Counted from the stretch's first letter, positions 15,345 to 24,986 are shown. The stretch: DNA of 35,441 nt from Gammaproteobacteria bacterium (GCA_021325195.1 JAJPHQ010000055.1:1-35441), one strand, 5' to 3'. The notes: generated from the letters alone by a model not told the origin. Made by a program: numbers and translations.

Positions 15345-16532
15345 ATGTCTGAGGTTTCGCAAACGGTCGGCATCCTGGGTGGCGGCCAGCTCGCGCGCAT
15401 GCTGGCGCTGGCCGCCGCGCCGCTGGGCGTGCGCTGCTTGGCTGTGGACCAGGCCCCGGACGCCTGCGCAGGGCAGATCGCGGAACTGGTGCAGGCCGAA
15501 TGGCATGACTTCGCCGGGCTGGAACCGTTCGCGCATCGGATCGACGTCGCCACGTTCGATTTCGAAAACGTGCCGGCGGAAACCGCCGAATGGCTGGCCG
15601 AGCGGACGCGCGTGTTTCCGAATCCCCGCGCGCTGACGGTGGCGCAGGACCGCCTGACGGAAAAGAACCTGTTCCGGGCCTGTGGCCTGGACACGCCGGC
15701 ATTCGTCCCCGTCGATACACGCCCCGGCCTCGACGAAGCGCTGGGCAGGATCGGCGCGCCGGCCATCCTGAAGACGCGCCGCTTCGGCTACGACGGCAAG
15801 GGCCAGTTCCGGATCAAGTCGCCTGCGGACGCGGATGCGGCGTGGCGGGCGCTGGGCGCGCACACCGGACGCGCCGGATTGATCCTGGAGTCCTTCGTCC
15901 CGTTCGTGGCCGAGGTTTCGGTGGTGGCGGTGCGCGCGCGCGACGGGGATTTCCGCACCTGGCCGCTGACCCGCAACTGGCACGTGGACGGGATTCTTTC
16001 CGCGAGTCTGGCGCCTGCGCCGGCCGATGACGCGATCGCCGGGGCCGCGTTCGCGCACGCGCGCGCGATCGCCGAGGAACTGGATTACGTGGGCGTGTTC
16101 GCGCTGGAGCTGTTCGTGTCGGCGGATGCCATCCATGGCCAAGAGCTCCGTGGCCAAAGGCTCCTTGGCAACGAAATGGCGCCGCGTGTGCACAACTCGG
16201 GGCACTGGACCCTCGACGGCGCGGTCACCTCGCAGTTCGAGAACCACCTGCGCGCGGTGCTGGGCCTGCCGCTGGGCGACACCTCCGCGCGCGGTGTCTC
16301 GTGCATGCTCAACTGGATCGGTGAATTGCCCGATCGCGACGCGCTGCTCGCGGTTCCCGACGCGCACTGGCATGACTATGGCAAGTCGCCGCGCCCCGGC
16401 CGCAAGGTCGGCCATGCGACCGTGTGTGCCGGCGACGCCGGGACGTTGGCGCAACGGTTGCAACGGGCCGCTCGCGCGCTGGGTCGCGAGGCGCAGGTGC
16501 AACCTGTCGTGCAGGCGCTGGCGGCGACATGA
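15345..16532 (+). CDS. purK: N5-carboxyaminoimidazole ribonucleotide synthase, with in-frame repeat insertion
   Basis: An ATP-grasp enzyme that makes N5-CAIR from AIR, bicarbonate and ATP and feeds PurE. Clear elements are the N-terminal VGILGGGQLARMLA, TFDFENVPAE, the ATP-binding KTRRFGYDGKGQF, and the Mg/ATP segment NEMAPRVHNSGHWT followed by TSQFENHLRAVLGLPLG. Between the strand ending ELFVS (about 255-259) and RLLGNEMAP there are about ten residues more than in E. coli PurK. They read AIHGQELRG (262-270) and are encoded by the 28-bp dispersed repeat at 16128-16155. The frame is kept and downstream motifs are intact, so the enzyme is probably functional. The start ATG at 15345 lacks a strong Shine-Dalgarno. 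The protein is 395 aa. Confidence 0.95.
   Translation: MSEVSQTVGILGGGQLARMLALAAAPLGVRCLAVDQAPDACAGQIAELVQAEWHDFAGLEPFAHRIDVATFDFENVPAETAEWLAERTRVFPNPRALTVAQDRLTEKNLFRACGLDTPAFVPVDTRPGLDEALGRIGAPAILKTRRFGYDGKGQFRIKSPADADAAWRALGAHTGRAGLILESFVPFVAEVSVVAVRARDGDFRTWPLTRNWHVDGILSASLAPAPADDAIAGAAFAHARAIAEELDYVGVFALELFVSADAIHGQELRGQRLLGNEMAPRVHNSGHWTLDGAVTSQFENHLRAVLGLPLGDTSARGVSCMLNWIGELPDRDALLAVPDAHWHDYGKSPRPGRKVGHATVCAGDAGTLAQRLQRAARALGREAQVQPVVQALAAT
16128..16155. repeat. 28-bp dispersed repeat, copy inside purK
   Basis: Matches 8281-8308 at 27 of 28 positions. It starts exactly at codon 262 of purK and is read in frame as AIHGQELRG plus the first base of the next codon. Confidence 0.85.
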
Positions 16533-16587
16533 AGCGGCCGTACGGCTTCGGCCGGTGCCTCCCGATGCGACCCGGCAGAAGTAGCAC

Positions 16588-19500
16588 TTATTTCTCGATC
16601 CGGTAATTCAGGCTGGCGCGGTTGCCGGTGGTGGCGTTCTCGGCCTCGAACTGCAGGAAGCGGTTCAAGGTGTAGCGCAGCGTGATCACCTGGCCCGGCG
16701 TGAACAGGCCGAGGCCGTAGCTCAGGAACAGGCGCGGCGAAAGGTATTTGCCCGCGGTGAACGCCGAGCCGCCCAGTGCTTCGCTGCTGGATACGCCGGC
16801 TTCCAGTCCAAGGCGTGAACCGATCGATTTCGCGAGGCGGTCGCCGGCCAGACCCCCAAGCGCCTGCGCGGCGGTGTTGAGGGTGTCGCCCTCGCCGCTT
16901 TTCAACGCATTCAGGGGACGGCCGGTGACGAGGTACGACAGCGCCTCGGCCTGCTCCATCGGTGGCGTCGAAAACACGGTCAGCACCGGTTGCTGCGCGG
17001 TGCCGCGGATGCTCAGGCCCACCGTGATGTCCTGGCTGCGGATCGCGCGCGTGGCGCGGATGTCGAGACCCGGATTGTCGAGCCGGGTGCCGGCGAACAG
17101 CAGGCGGCCGCGGTCGATCGTGAGGTTCTGGCCGTACGCCTGGTATTTCCCGCTGACGCGGATCTCGCCGCGTCCGGTCGCAGTCTGCTCGGGACGCACG
17201 CGCACCGCCAGCGCGCCCTGCACCCTGCCGTCCAGTCCGTAGCCCTGAACCCTCACGTCGTCGCCCAGCTTCACGTCGATGTCGGCGTTCATCGCCAGCG
17301 GTCCGGTTCCGGACTGCCGCGGCTGATCCACGATCACCACGTCGGGCGATGCCTGGCTGGGTCCCTGGCCCGGCAGTTTTTCGACTTCCACCTTCGCCTC
17401 GGGAATCGCGATGGAACCGGTCAGCGTGTACATGCCTTGCGTGCGGCCGAGGTGCAGGTCGGGCGAGGCCAGCACGTACGCCGCGGGAATGTCGGTGATC
17501 AGCACGCGGTCGCCCTCGAGGTTCAGCGTCAGGGGCGCATCGGCGGACAGCCCGGTGCTGCCGTCGATGTGCAGCACGCCCTTGCCGGACGCGATCTTTC
17601 CGGTGATGTGCAGGTGTCCCAGCGAATCGCCGGCCACGCTGAACTGGCCGTCGTGCAGTTTCAGGCCAGCACGCGGCAATTCGGCGGCGAAACCCTGCGT
17701 CCGGATCCGGCCCTGGAATTGCGGCGCTGACAGCGTGCCGGAAAGCTGCAGGGTGCCGCCCAGCGTGCCGCGCACGTCGGCGATTTCCGGCGACAGCGCC
17801 GCGAGGAAAGCGAGACTGCGCAGGTCGGCGTCGAGGATTCCCTGCAACGCGCGGTTCGCGCCGCCGATCGTGATGTCGCCGTCGATGTGCCCGCCATCGC
17901 TCAATGCGCCTTGCAGACGGAGGTGCTGATTCGCGCCGCTCGCCGTGGCGTTGGCGCGCAGGCTGGTCCACGCGAGCAGCGGATTGCCGGGATTGGAGCC
18001 GTAGGCGAGGCTGCCTGCGCCGGCCGTGAGTTCGGCGCTGCCGCGGACCGCGCCGTTGGCGTCGATGGCGAGCTGTCCGGAACCCGCGATCTCGCCGCCG
18101 GCCAGCAGGGAATCGGGACCCGATGCCAGCGTCGCCAGCAGTTGCATCGGAAGATGCTGCAGTTCGTATTTCGCGTCGATCGCGCCTTGCGCGTCGCGAT
18201 GGGCCGACAGGCAGAGTTGCGGCGCGCCGGCGCTCAGGCAAAGCGGCGCGAGCGCGGCCACGCCGTTCTGCCAGGTGAGCGCGGTCGCCTGCCGCTGCCG
18301 CCATGCCGGCATTCCCCGCGGCGCGAGCTCGACGCCGCTCAGCGTGCCGCTCCAGCGTTTCGCGTTCGCAAGCCAGCTTCCCTGCAATGCCAGCGTGGCG
18401 CTGACCTGCCTGCCTTGTGCGTTCAACTGCAAACGATGCGAGGCGGCGGTGCCATGGCCTGCGAGCCTTACAGCGTCGAAGTCCAGCCCCGATGCACGCA
18501 CGCCGCGCAGCGCAAGCTCGAGATCACCGCCGGGTTTGCTAAAGTCCGGTACCGATGCGGTGAGTTGCAGGTTGTCGATCCGGCGTGAGCCCTCGCTCAA
18601 TCCCATGCCGTGCAATTGACCGGCGATCGCGAGTTTGGGCCACGTGCCCCTGACGGTGAATCGTCCCTGCAGCTTTCCGGAAGCATTGGGCAGCCAGTCG
18701 CCCAGCGAGACGATGTCGAGCGCGACCGTTGCATCGGTCTGCCTGCCGCCCTTGCCGGTGGCCTGAATGCGGCTGCCTCCCGCGACCAGCAGCAGCGAGC
18801 CGTCCAGCAGGTTGCCCGGCGCGATCCCCAGGTCGGCCCTGCTGCCCGTGAGGCTGCGCCCGCGCAGCGTGCCGCCGACCTTGTCGAGTTTAAGCGTGGC
18901 CTGTGGCCCTTGTGGCGTCAGCGTGCCCCGCGTTGCCAGCGTGAAATCCAGCGCGCCGTTCCAGCCGGCCATGATCGCGCCGGGATCGAAGCGCTTGGCG
19001 ACCGCGTCGAGCTTCCAGGTCGTCCGCGGTTGCAGGCCGATGCTGCCGCGGGCGTCGAGGCCGCCGCTTTTCTGCACCAGTTTCAGCGCGTTGATCTCGA
19101 TCGTCTGCGGAGTGCCGGCCAGGTCGAGTCGCAGGTCCGACAAACGTCCGGGTGGTCCGATTGACAGCGCGCCTCGCAGGGCGAAGCGTTCCGCGCTGCC
19201 TTCGAGATGCACGTCGCCGTGCGTCGCCAGTGCCTGGCCGGCGAGATCGGCCGGCAGTTGCACGCCGCTCCACTGCACGTCCAGCGCGGCGGTCACCGGG
19301 GTCGGGCCGAGGTGCACAGCGCCGGTCGCGATCGCGACGCCGGGAATCCGCGGCGTACGCAACCGCAGCGGATCGAGTGTCAGCGTCTTGCCGTCGTACC
19401 GGAACCGCGCGGGATCGAGCAGCAGGGTGGTGCCGTTGGCGACCACGCTGCCGGTGAGCTTGCCGCCACGCGCATCGCCCGCGCCATGCAGGTCCAGCGC

Positions 19501-20322
19501 CAGCGTTTTCAGCGAAGCGGGTAGCGCGGGCAGGGCGCGGGCGTCGAAGGCCGGCGCGTTCAATGTCAGCGTCCATGCATCGGATTTGTCGAGTTTCAAC
19601 GACGCGTTCAGCACGAGGCGCACCGGCGCGGCGAGCGTGGCATGCAGTTGCGCGGTGCTGCCATCGGATTGCGAAGCGAGGGTGCCGACGTAGCGGGCAC
19701 CGTCCTGCGTCCAGTCGAGCCTGGCCGTGCCCTGACCGCTGTAACCGCGCGCGAACGCCAGCGTGCCTTGCAGGTCCGCGCTGCCCGCGGGCGCGCGCAA
19801 CGCGAGTCGCCTGACCACGAGGCGCCGGCTGCTCCACGATCCCGCGATCGCGAGGCTGTCGGCCGTGAAGACCGGCTTGCCGTTTTCGCTGACCGCGACG
19901 CGCGTCAGCAAGGCGTCGTCCAGCACGATGGTCAACGGCGGCTTCAGCGAGAGGCCGTTCGAGGGATTCGAGGGTTTGGAAGGCGCGAGATCGAGGGCCA
20001 TGTCGTCGATGCGCGCCCTGCGGACGTGCAGGTGCTTGCCGAGCAACGCCCACGGCGAAAGCGCGATCGTCGCGCGCTGCACCTGCAGCACGTCGCCGCT
20101 GTCGTCGCGGTAGCGCAAGCCCTCGAGCGCGGTTTCGCCGGCCAGCGTGCCGCGCGCGTCCGCGTACGCGAATTGCCCGTGCATCAGCGCGACGCCGCGA
20201 TCCAGCGCGAAGCGCAGGCCGGACGGCGTGTACAGCAGCCACGCGAACGCCGCGACCAGCGCGACAAGCAGTGAACCGAGAACGGCACCAGCACCAATCA
20301 GCCATTTGTGCGTCCGGGTCAC
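16588..20322 (-). CDS. tamB: Translocation and assembly module subunit TamB (1244 aa)
   Basis: An inner-membrane-anchored AsmA-like protein that bridges the periplasm and works with TamA in outer-membrane protein assembly and, as shown for the family, phospholipid transport. An N-terminal signal-anchor (~7-31) is followed by long repetitive beta-rich sequence. The conserved DUF490/TamB domain occupies the last ~380 residues (VQGYGLDGRVQGALAVRV, RGTAQQPVLTVFSTPP, EALSYLVTGRPL) and ends in an aromatic/basic YRIEK. The start is a GTG at 20322, 7 nt after the tamA stop, with GTGAGG 5 nt upstream. A small tandem repeat (19958-19975) encodes PSKPSNPSN at residues 114-122. It is convergent with purK. 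Confidence 0.94.
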   Translation of the reverse strand: MTRTHKWLIGAGAVLGSLLVALVAAFAWLLYTPSGLRFALDRGVALMHGQFAYADARGTLAGETALEGLRYRDDSGDVLQVQRATIALSPWALLGKHLHVRRARIDDMALDLAPSKPSNPSNGLSLKPPLTIVLDDALLTRVAVSENGKPVFTADSLAIAGSWSSRRLVVRRLALRAPAGSADLQGTLAFARGYSGQGTARLDWTQDGARYVGTLASQSDGSTAQLHATLAAPVRLVLNASLKLDKSDAWTLTLNAPAFDARALPALPASLKTLALDLHGAGDARGGKLTGSVVANGTTLLLDPARFRYDGKTLTLDPLRLRTPRIPGVAIATGAVHLGPTPVTAALDVQWSGVQLPADLAGQALATHGDVHLEGSAERFALRGALSIGPPGRLSDLRLDLAGTPQTIEINALKLVQKSGGLDARGSIGLQPRTTWKLDAVAKRFDPGAIMAGWNGALDFTLATRGTLTPQGPQATLKLDKVGGTLRGRSLTGSRADLGIAPGNLLDGSLLLVAGGSRIQATGKGGRQTDATVALDIVSLGDWLPNASGKLQGRFTVRGTWPKLAIAGQLHGMGLSEGSRRIDNLQLTASVPDFSKPGGDLELALRGVRASGLDFDAVRLAGHGTAASHRLQLNAQGRQVSATLALQGSWLANAKRWSGTLSGVELAPRGMPAWRQRQATALTWQNGVAALAPLCLSAGAPQLCLSAHRDAQGAIDAKYELQHLPMQLLATLASGPDSLLAGGEIAGSGQLAIDANGAVRGSAELTAGAGSLAYGSNPGNPLLAWTSLRANATASGANQHLRLQGALSDGGHIDGDITIGGANRALQGILDADLRSLAFLAALSPEIADVRGTLGGTLQLSGTLSAPQFQGRIRTQGFAAELPRAGLKLHDGQFSVAGDSLGHLHITGKIASGKGVLHIDGSTGLSADAPLTLNLEGDRVLITDIPAAYVLASPDLHLGRTQGMYTLTGSIAIPEAKVEVEKLPGQGPSQASPDVVIVDQPRQSGTGPLAMNADIDVKLGDDVRVQGYGLDGRVQGALAVRVRPEQTATGRGEIRVSGKYQAYGQNLTIDRGRLLFAGTRLDNPGLDIRATRAIRSQDITVGLSIRGTAQQPVLTVFSTPPMEQAEALSYLVTGRPLNALKSGEGDTLNTAAQALGGLAGDRLAKSIGSRLGLEAGVSSSEALGGSAFTAGKYLSPRLFLSYGLGLFTPGQVITLRYTLNRFLQFEAENATTGNRASLNYRIEK

Positions 20323-20329
20323 GTGAGCC

Positions 20330-22099
20330 TCACAAATCCGGCCCGATCACGATATGCAACTGTGCGCCGTGGTAGTAGCGGTTGTTGATCGGCACGCCGA
20401 TGTCCACGCGCACCATGCCCACCGGCGAACGCCAGCGCACGCCCAGGCCCGCGCCGGTTTGCGCATGGAAGGCGGTGCCGTCGAAGGCATCGCCGGAATC
20501 CACGAACGCGGCCATGCCCCAGTCGCGGGTGAAGTAGTGCTCGACTTCGGCGCTGCCGACCAGCAGGCGCGTTCCGCCGACCACGAAGCCGTAGCTGTTG
20601 CGCGGGCCCAGCGCCTGATAGGCATAGCCGCGGATCGAACGGTCGCCGCCCGCGAAGAAGCGCAGTTGCGGCGGCAGCTTGCCGAAATCGCCGACGCTGG
20701 TGATGCCGGCATCGCCGCGCAGGATCAGCCGGTTGCGCCGGCCCAGCGCGTGGATCCACTTGAAGCTGGCCAGCGCCTGCGCGAAGCGGGTGTCGATGCC
20801 GGGTCCGGCGCGCGCAACCAGGTTCAGCGAGTATCCGTTGCGCACGAACAGTGGGTTGTCGGCGACTTTCTTCGTCAGCCCGATTTCGGGATAGATCAGC
20901 ACGCTGCGGCCGTGTTCCACGCCGGGCACGTTGACGTCGTTGCCGGAGTTGCCGACGGTGAAGGTGCCGGCCAGCAGGTGCACGCCGATGGTGCGGACGA
21001 AGCCGTGCCAGTCGCGGGTTTCGTTGGCGGCGACCGAAAAGGTGCGCGATACCGAGGTCTTGGTGTTCTCGTCGCGGTAGCCGACGCCCAGGTTGAAGCT
21101 GGCATGGTCGCGTCCCGGACGCGGAATCCCGTACACGACTTGCGCGGTCTTCAGGCGTTGCGCCAGCAATACCTGCGTGTCCAGCGTGTGGCCGCGGTCG
21201 TTGATCCAGCGCCGTTTGGCGCCGCCACGCACGCCGGGTCCGGTGTCGGTGCCGACGAACACGCCGGCGGTGTACACCGTGCGCTTGGCGGACGCGACCT
21301 CGACCTTGATCGGCACCACGTGGTCCCGCGCCTGTGCGACCTGCGGTTCGACGTCAACGATCGAGAAGTAGTCGGCGTCGTTCAGCGCCTGCTGCAGCGC
21401 CAGCAGGTCCGCCTGCGTGTACCAGTCGCCGGTCTGCCACGGCACGTAGCGTTGCAGGAAACCCGGCCGGAACTGCGACCCTTCGAACGTCACCGCACCC
21501 AGCTTGTAACGTTCGCCGGTGGTGTAGTGCAGGTGGATGTCGGCGCGGTTGTCGGCGCGGGTCACCTCGACCTTGTGCACGGCGGCCTTGGCATCGAGGT
21601 AGCCGTTATCGAGCAGCGCGGTCCCGATCGCCGCCTTGGATGCCTCGTATTTGGCGTCGTCCATCACCTCGCCCGCGCGCGGATGGAACGCCCGCACCGC
21701 CTTGCGCACCGGCGGCAGCGCGGCGGCCGGCGCCGGTACCCTGAGATCCAGTTGGACGACCCTGGTCTCCGGACCGGGCGTGACGCGCAGCGACAGTCGC
21801 CACACGCCGGCGACGTGCTGCAGACGGCTGACGGCGTCGGCGTTGTAGTAACCGTAGGGCTGCAAGGCTTCCTTCGCCTGCGCTTCCGCCTCGCTGGCCA
21901 GCAGCCGCGCCTGGGTTTCGCTGACATCCTTGCGCTGCGCGTACTGGCTCGCGGTCAGGCGTTCGCGTATCGCCGCCTGCAATGCCTTGTCGACGCCGTC
22001 GATCGCGACCTCGAGGGTGTCCGCACGCACGGGAGTTGCCAGGATCATCACGGCGATGCAGGCGGAGAACAGCGCCATGCGTGGGAGTGATGCCGGCAT
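20330..22099 (-). CDS. tamA: Translocation and assembly module subunit TamA (Omp85 family)
   Basis: An outer-membrane Omp85-superfamily protein of 589 aa. The signal peptide is ~1-26 (cleavage after TPVRA). POTRA-like domains span ~27-270, and a 16-strand barrel domain extends to the C-terminus. The Omp85 lid-loop motif is present as GGDRSIRGYAYQALGPR. The C-terminus ends HIVIGPDL rather than in aromatic Phe, which is common in TamA. The start ATG at 22099 has AGGA 7 nt upstream; a second Met seven codons later is less likely. It lies 18 bp after the glucan-synthase-like gene and 7 bp before tamB, so all three are probably one transcript. Confidence 0.94.
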   Translation of the reverse strand: MPASLPRMALFSACIAVMILATPVRADTLEVAIDGVDKALQAAIRERLTASQYAQRKDVSETQARLLASEAEAQAKEALQPYGYYNADAVSRLQHVAGVWRLSLRVTPGPETRVVQLDLRVPAPAAALPPVRKAVRAFHPRAGEVMDDAKYEASKAAIGTALLDNGYLDAKAAVHKVEVTRADNRADIHLHYTTGERYKLGAVTFEGSQFRPGFLQRYVPWQTGDWYTQADLLALQQALNDADYFSIVDVEPQVAQARDHVVPIKVEVASAKRTVYTAGVFVGTDTGPGVRGGAKRRWINDRGHTLDTQVLLAQRLKTAQVVYGIPRPGRDHASFNLGVGYRDENTKTSVSRTFSVAANETRDWHGFVRTIGVHLLAGTFTVGNSGNDVNVPGVEHGRSVLIYPEIGLTKKVADNPLFVRNGYSLNLVARAGPGIDTRFAQALASFKWIHALGRRNRLILRGDAGITSVGDFGKLPPQLRFFAGGDRSIRGYAYQALGPRNSYGFVVGGTRLLVGSAEVEHYFTRDWGMAAFVDSGDAFDGTAFHAQTGAGLGVRWRSPVGMVRVDIGVPINNRYYHGAQLHIVIGPDL

Positions 22100-22117
22100 C
22101 CGGTATCCTGGCTCGGT

Positions 22118-24883
22118 TCAGCTGCCTGTGACGGACATCGCCTCGACCGTTTCCGGTATCGCCGCACGCACGGTACGGTTCTCCGCTGCCTGCGACAGTA
22201 TCGCCGCCTCGGGCTTCTCGCGCGAGCGGTGCGCCACCCACGCGCCGGTCAGCGCGGAGAGATACGGGATCGCCTGTGCGGCCAGGATCACCATCCACAA
22301 CTCGCCCTCGACATAATGGGCGCCGAAGTTGATGGCCATGCCGAAGATCGCCAGCAGCAGCGCGATCGACATCAGCAGTTCCTCGCGCACCGGTCCGAGC
22401 GCGCTGGCCGCGCTGCCCGACAGGCGCCGGCTCTTGGCGGTGCGCACGAAGGCGGTCTTCTGCTTGATCAAGCCCGTCCATACGCCGCGCGCGATCGCGT
22501 GCGAGAGGCCCATGCTGGCGATCGACGCCATCAGCGTGTCGCGCCATCCGCACGGCACGCGCGCGCGGTACAGCACGATGCCGAACAGTGCCCTGGCCAC
22601 GAAGAAGCCGAGCACCGGAATCAGGAACAGCTGCATCGGCAGGCTGAAGATCGAGGGCGCGGCCAGCATCCCGACCGTCCAGGCCAGCGCCAGCAGCGTG
22701 AACACCATGTGCAGCGCATCGGCGAACCACGAGAACCAGCCCGTGAGGAAATGGAAGCGTTGGCCGGAAGTCAGCGGGCCGCGCCGCACCAGCCAGTCCC
22801 AGCGGCCTTTCAGGATCTGCATTGCGCCGAATGCCCAGCGATAGCGCTGGCTCTTGTAGGCACGGAGATCGGCGGGCGTGAGGCCCTTGCCCATCAACTC
22901 GTCCACGTAGATCGTGTCGTAGCCCGCGTGCATCAGGCGCAGGCCCAGTTCCGCGTCCTCGCAGATCGTCCACTCCGACCAGCCGCCGGTGCCTTCCAGC
23001 GCGACCCGGCGCACCATGGTCATTGTGCCGTGCTGGATGATCGCGTTGCGCTCGTTGCGGTGATGCATGCCGATCCGGAAGAAGCCGTCGAACTCCCAGT
23101 TGGTCATGCGCCGGAACGCGTTGTGCACGTAGTCGCGATGCGCCTGCGGGCACTGCACCACCGCGACGTTGCGGTCGTGGAAGTAGCCGGCCAGCGAGGA
23201 CAGCCAGTCCTTGCGTACCACGTAGTCGGCATCGACCACCGCGATGATGTCCGCGCGCGGATCGGTCTGCTTCAGGCCGTAGTTCAGCGCACCGGCCTTG
23301 AAGCCGGGCCAGGGATCGAGGTGGAAGAAGCGGAAGCGCTCGCCCAGTTGCGCACAGCGCCCCTCGACGGGTTTCCACACCTCTGCCTTTTTGGTGTTGT
23401 TGTCGATCACCAGCACCTCGTAGTTCTGGTAATCGAGTGCGGCCAGCGAATCCAGCGTGGCGATCACCATCTCCGGTGGCTCGTTGCAGCAGGCCAGGTG
23501 AATCGACACGAACGGCTGGTGCGCCGGCGGATCGGGTTCCAGCAGGCCGAAATGCCGCAGCCATTGCCTGCGCCACAGCACCTCGACGAACTCGAAACCG
23601 TTGATCAGCAGGATCGCGAGGATCGCCAGTTGCGCGGGGAACAGGATCACCAGCATCGCCCAGTCGATCACGTCCAGGTAGAACTGGAACGGCACGGTCA
23701 CCGACCACACGATCAGGGCGGCGGCGAGCTGGATCAGCGCCATGAACACGAAGCGCCCGACCAGCCTGAAGCGCGCGAAGCGCCAGCCGAACCACACCAT
23801 CGGAATCAGCGCCAGCAGTCCGGATGCCAGCGCCTTCCACGGCCAGGTCGGGTCTTCCAGCACCGGCCCGGTCAGCGGGAACTTCAGCTGGCGATCGGCG
23901 TTGAACATGCCCCAGTACGCGCCGGTGCGGCCCTCGCCCAGCCCTTCCTTCCACGGCTGGTCGATGGCTTCCATGATGTAGTAATCGATGTGTTGTTCGC
24001 TGGCGACGTTGAACCAGTCGCGCAGGAAAATCGCCTGGTTGGCGGTGGACGGCTTGGCGTATTCGAAGCGGTCACCGTTGGACGGCCAGCCCACCTCGCC
24101 GATCACGATGTGCTTGTCCGGGTAGAGCTGCCGGAGGCGCTGGTAACGCATCAGCACGTCGCCGATCGCGTCCTTGCGCGGCACGCCTTCCCAGTACGGC
24201 AGCAGGTGCACGGTGATGAAATCGACGTGCTGCGCGAGTTCCGGATATTTTTCCCAGATGTGCCAGGGCTCGGCGGTCGAGACCGGCTGGCGGATCGCGG
24301 CGCGCGCGCGGTCGAGGTACGCCATCAGCTTTTCCGGCGACATGTCGTGGCGCAGCAGCACCTCGTTGCCAACGATCACGCGCTTGATGTCCGGCCAGCG
24401 TCGCGCCTGCGCGATCAATGCGTCGAGTTCGCGCTCGTTGTTGCCGTCGCGGCGGTCCAGCCACGCGCCGGCCATCACGTCCAGGTGATACTTCATGGCC
24501 AGCCGTGGAATGGCCGGGTACTGCCACACCGAATACACGCGGACGCGGTCGCTGTGCCTGGCCATCAACGCCAGGTCGGCATCGACCTGCTTGTCGTCGG
24601 GGAAACTGTCGTTCAGCGGGCTCTGGAAACGCTGGAACGGACTGTAGGCGAAGCCGGCGATCTTGCCCCGCCACGGCGTCACGCGGGTCGGGTGGTCCGC
24701 CTCGCGCCACAACGCGAAATTCAGCGCCGCAACCAGCAACGCCAGCACCACCGCCGACAACAGGGCGGCGACGCGCGGGCGGCGCGGCTCGATGGCGGTC
24801 TTGGCGTTCAGGACCCTCTCCCGGGCGAAGCGGCACGGCGCGAAACCCGGCAGCCTACGTGCGCACGCCTGAAAATTGTGCAA
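22118..24883 (-). CDS. GH17-GT2 fusion membrane protein, NdvB-like beta-glucan synthase
   Basis: A two-domain polytopic membrane protein of ~921 aa. An N-terminal membrane helix (~37-59) is followed by a periplasmic GH17-like domain with the two catalytic-type glutamates, Glu174 (IVGNEVLLRHD) and Glu263 (IGEVGWPSNGD). Membrane helices lie around 350-430. A cytosolic family-2 glycosyltransferase follows with DAD (551-553), TICEDAE (acceptor Asp ~643) and QRYRW (679-683), then further membrane helices. This layout matches proteobacterial NdvB-type proteins that build and remodel beta-1,3-linked periplasmic glucans; the exact product here is inferred. No ATG precedes the first helix. The listed start is TTG 24883 without a Shine-Dalgarno, so the N-terminus is uncertain. 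It is followed closely by tamA-tamB. Confidence 0.88.
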   Translation of the reverse strand: MHNFQACARRLPGFAPCRFARERVLNAKTAIEPRRPRVAALLSAVVLALLVAALNFALWREADHPTRVTPWRGKIAGFAYSPFQRFQSPLNDSFPDDKQVDADLALMARHSDRVRVYSVWQYPAIPRLAMKYHLDVMAGAWLDRRDGNNERELDALIAQARRWPDIKRVIVGNEVLLRHDMSPEKLMAYLDRARAAIRQPVSTAEPWHIWEKYPELAQHVDFITVHLLPYWEGVPRKDAIGDVLMRYQRLRQLYPDKHIVIGEVGWPSNGDRFEYAKPSTANQAIFLRDWFNVASEQHIDYYIMEAIDQPWKEGLGEGRTGAYWGMFNADRQLKFPLTGPVLEDPTWPWKALASGLLALIPMVWFGWRFARFRLVGRFVFMALIQLAAALIVWSVTVPFQFYLDVIDWAMLVILFPAQLAILAILLINGFEFVEVLWRRQWLRHFGLLEPDPPAHQPFVSIHLACCNEPPEMVIATLDSLAALDYQNYEVLVIDNNTKKAEVWKPVEGRCAQLGERFRFFHLDPWPGFKAGALNYGLKQTDPRADIIAVVDADYVVRKDWLSSLAGYFHDRNVAVVQCPQAHRDYVHNAFRRMTNWEFDGFFRIGMHHRNERNAIIQHGTMTMVRRVALEGTGGWSEWTICEDAELGLRLMHAGYDTIYVDELMGKGLTPADLRAYKSQRYRWAFGAMQILKGRWDWLVRRGPLTSGQRFHFLTGWFSWFADALHMVFTLLALAWTVGMLAAPSIFSLPMQLFLIPVLGFFVARALFGIVLYRARVPCGWRDTLMASIASMGLSHAIARGVWTGLIKQKTAFVRTAKSRRLSGSAASALGPVREELLMSIALLLAIFGMAINFGAHYVEGELWMVILAAQAIPYLSALTGAWVAHRSREKPEAAILSQAAENRTVRAAIPETVEAMSVTGS

Positions 24884-24986
24884 ACGGGAACCGGAACAGG
24901 GTGCAGAAGAAAGCCGACGCGACGGGGCGAATGCCGGCCCGGGTGCGCCGGCTTGTTCCGCTCCCGTCTCCCCGCGCAGGCGGAAA

